A stretch of 64,000 nt of DNA. Origin: Panonychus citri (Eukaryota > Arthropoda > Arachnida > Trombidiformes > Tetranychidae). This document shows positions 61,751-64,000 of the stretch, one piece after another. Position numbers and translations under genes: made by a program. Location: positions 248,001-312,000 of the forward strand of contig NW_026515500.1 in assembly GCF_014898815.1 (NCBI RefSeq). Direction: 5' to 3'. Each line of letters starts with the position of its first letter. Positions within the stretch are counted from its first letter, which is position 1. The notes below the pieces were generated by a model that saw only the letters and a list, made by a program, of their open reading frames with translations, had not been told where the DNA came from and ran no database searches.

Positions 61751-61776
61751 AATAAAAACATTTTGATTCAAATAAA
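61751..61776 (+). terminator. hsp90 polyadenylation signals
   Basis: Two AATAAA hexamers at 61751 and 61771, about 330-350 bp past the stop codon. Both are also present in the left arm in opposite orientation. Confidence 0.75.
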
Positions 61777-61795
61777 AGACTCTTTTAATTCATTA

Positions 61796-62288
61796 TAAAA
61801 TTTTCTCTATTTTGGTTTACATCTAAATTGATTATCCTAATTTTTAATCGATTTGGTGAGAAATTCGTCTTATCAGTTTTTACTCATGAGTCTGAGACGA
61901 ATTTCGAAACTCTTAAGGTTAATGTTCATTCGGACATTCGGTTCGATTTCTTAATTGAGAAAATGATTGTTAAGAATGAAAAAAATTCCCGGTTAAATTT
62001 AGACTGACCATTAAACGATTGTGTGTTTATCCTTGAGGCTTAGATGAAGCTAAAAGTAGAAAGTAAGAGAAGGAAAAAAAGTGATGAAGATAAAGATGAT
62101 TCGAAAAGAAAGAGAAAGAGAAAGAGAGAGAGATGAGAGAAGCCCTTTCCAGTGAGAAGAGAGAGTAGAGGGAGAGGAGAATCTACATGAAGTGACCAAG
62201 AAAGTGACCGTTGATTAAGGGGACGCAACCGAACTCGGGGTTTCCTTTTTGGCCTAAATTCAATTTCGGGTCAGAATCTCTCCCACTT
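61796..62288. other. Intergenic region between hsp90 and the last gene
   Basis: AT-rich DNA with a purine tract at 62050-62180. No gene is seen. Confidence 0.5.
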
Positions 62289-62296
62289 TATATAAA
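62289..62296 (+). promoter_or_regulatory. TATA box of the secreted-protein gene
   Basis: TATATAAA followed by AAGA, placed so that transcription would begin around 62315-62350. A non-coding first exon ending at 62483 (CCAAG|GTAAGT) fits this. Confidence 0.7.
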
Positions 62297-62716
62297 AAGA
62301 TTTCGCATCGAAGGTCATTACTTTATTGCCCTTCGTTATTCTCAATCCATCAGTTGCTCATCACAATCAAATTCACATTTCGTTTCAGTGTCACTTGAGT
62401 TTTGTGTGTGTTCTGAGGTCATTACATTGGATTTAATTCCCTATTAATTGTTCATCATCATCTATTCGAGCTTCCAATCCAAGGTAAGTTGTTAAAAACG
62501 AAAAGATAATTAATAAACCATTAGAATCTAACGAGACAATTTTGTTCCTCGTTTTCTGTTAAACCGATTGTTGTGACTAATCAATCACAATCATGATCAA
62601 GTTAATACTCGAGAGAAGGACAATTAGTACCATAGATTAGAATCGAATGAAATTTACTAAATAATCTTTCATATTATTTTATTTCCTTTTCTATTTTCCA
62701 ACAATAGTCTAGAATT

Positions 62717-64000
62717 ATGAATCGTCAAATCGCAAATATTTTCTTCGCGTTTTTAATCGCGTCAACATTTTACCACGATTTCGCTGTTGCCTCGCGTTTG
62801 AAGAAGAAAATCCTTCTGAAAGGATTAATCGGCGCTGGATTACTAGTTAAATACCTTAAGCCAAAGAAAGGAATACTTCCTATTCCTCTTCCAATGCCAT
62901 TGCCAATTCCAATTGAATGGGAACAACCACCAAGTAAATATTTCGCCTTCTTTCAAAACACCTTAAATTTACCGTTAGATTAACTCTTTTTTTCATCTTC
63001 TCCATTTTGATAACAGTAATCGTCCACCCAAAGCATCACCATGTTCCGATTCCTCAACCAGTACCAATGCCCGTTCATACTCCAGTTCATGTTCCGTAAG
63101 TAACAGAAACCATTTCTTTTTTTGCTCAACTAATCATATGGACTTTGTTACCAAATTATCATCATCAAGACTTGAGAGTTAATTACAAGAGATTAGATCA
63201 CAATTAAGATGAAAATCTGAGCGAAAATGCCAAAAAAAGTTCAATATTCAAACAACACTTAGTCTAAAACACTCAGAAAAAAGATAAATTAGATAAAAAC
63301 AATTAACTTAAACAAATTAAACGATCAAATTGTTTATCAATAATAAAGGACAACATTAATTAGTCAAGATGATCCAAAATTAGGTCAAAATGAAAAAGAT
63401 TATCAAAAGTAAATTAAGATAAAAACGGTAAACATAATCAGCTGATTTCCTCTAATTTTAAAGGATTAACCGATGTTCTTATAACAATCAAAATCTCAAC
63501 AGTTAATTTAGTTCAATTGAAAGTAAATTTCCAAATTGTACCTCTTAATCAAACGAAATTGGATTAGGTCACTTAAGGGAAATTAAATTAACAAACAAAA
63601 AGATCAACTAATCAACTTATTATTTAGAAGCAAAAAAAACCATAATGATTACTAATTATTACTCCATAAAAGTGTATTAGTTGTTTTCTTTCAGAATAGA
63701 AAATGAATTATTGAGTTTATCTAATTGCTGATTATTCTTAAAAAAGATCATGTCCTTGATCTTCATGTTAATCATCTTATTCCGTTATAATGCGATTAGA
63801 GAATTTATTTACCATCAAAATAACGGTTTCTCCTTCAATTCGGTGACCTTATTTCACTTTTAACCTCATCGATCGTTTACTTTTCGTTTTCTTTTTATAT
63901 TTAGAATTTTGATTATTTCCATTTACCTGTTTAATTAACTATTCTAATCATATTAACATTCACTTTATTTATATAATTACCTTTCCTTCAGTTGCATAAC
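62717..64000 (+). CDS. Small secreted Pro/His-rich protein, 3' part beyond the window
   Basis: A non-coding exon probably ends at 62483, and the coding exon region begins at 62708 after ACAATAG. Coding exons are 62717-62933 and 63017-63095, and a third starts at about 63992 after CCTTCAG and is cut by the window edge. The product opens with a signal peptide (IANIFFAFLIASTFYHDFAVA). A basic, Gly-containing stretch (SRLKKKILLKGLIGAGLLVK) follows, then Pro-rich repeats (PIPLPMPLPIPI) and a His/Pro/Val region (HHHVPIPQPVPMPVHTPVHV). This composition resembles arthropod cuticle, silk-associated or other extracellular structural proteins; I do not recognise a specific family. Phases agree across the visible junctions. 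Confidence 0.75.
63096..63991. other. Third intron of the secreted-protein gene
   Basis: AT-rich sequence between donor TTCC|GTAAGT and acceptor CTTTCCTTCAG near the right edge. Nothing else is seen. Confidence 0.6.

Larger units (their letters stand above)
58878..61795. repeat. Right arm of the hsp90 inverted repeat
   Basis: Runs from the heat-shock element through the intact gene to the end of the 3' UTR near 61795, where similarity with 56597 stops. It is about 740 bp longer than the left arm because of the deletions there. Confidence 0.92.

Noticed and set aside
1..64000. tRNA genes
   Set aside because: I looked for A-box/B-box pairs with cloverleaf arms by eye and found none; a tRNA search program would be needed to exclude them.

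Overview
The window looks like nuclear DNA of a small-genome arthropod. An acariform mite such as a tetranychid spider mite is my best guess, though the species is inferred rather than shown. The evidence is very AT-rich intergenic DNA, mostly short GT-AG introns, an alpha-3/5-class (LanA-like) laminin alpha chain, a cytosolic HSP90 ending in MEEVD, Rab8, a GMC oxidoreductase, TRAP-delta and eukaryotic 5S rRNA genes. There is no operon structure and no CRISPR.

Layout. At 1-8.2 kb there is a possible first exon of a gene leaving the left edge, Rab8 (minus), and an unrecognised low-complexity, coiled-coil protein (plus). At 9.6-30.6 kb is locus 1: 5S#1, ionotropic-receptor-like gene A, 5S#2, the full laminin alpha gene (one exon of about 10.2 kb), 5S#3, a truncated LN-LE laminin copy, 5S#4 and BolA-like gene 1. 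At 30.6-44.3 kb is single-copy DNA: a long palindrome, a GMC oxidoreductase with a 6.5 kb intron, and SSR4/TRAP-delta. At 44.6-49.6 kb is locus 2, a shrunken and rearranged replica of locus 1: receptor-like gene B, 5S#5, an intronless laminin chimera (pseudogene), a receptor fragment, 5S#6 and BolA-like gene 2. At 49.6-56.6 kb is a gene-poor stretch, then a B4GAT1-like glucuronyltransferase. At 56.6-61.8 kb a large inverted repeat carries intact hsp90 in the right arm and a shredded hsp90 pseudogene in the left arm, with heat-shock elements at the centre. At 62.3-64 kb is the start of a small secreted Pro/His-rich protein that runs off the right edge.

Main theme. Six 5S rRNA genes, identical by eye and all on the minus strand, sit at the joints between duplicated blocks. 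Each has a TATA-like box exactly 23-32 bp upstream and a T-run terminator. The duplicates between them carry further events that can be read from the sequence: joins inside homologous laminin EGF modules, a deletion matching 16-bp direct repeats, a MITE with an empty paralogous site, and a conversion-like tract between the two receptor genes. The hsp90 inverted repeat is odd because its UTRs are nearly identical between arms while the coding region of one arm is full of small deletions.

No wholly new multi-gene system is evident. The most unusual material is the 5S-bounded laminin/receptor duplication, which yields a netrin-like LN-LE protein, and the hsp90 palindrome.
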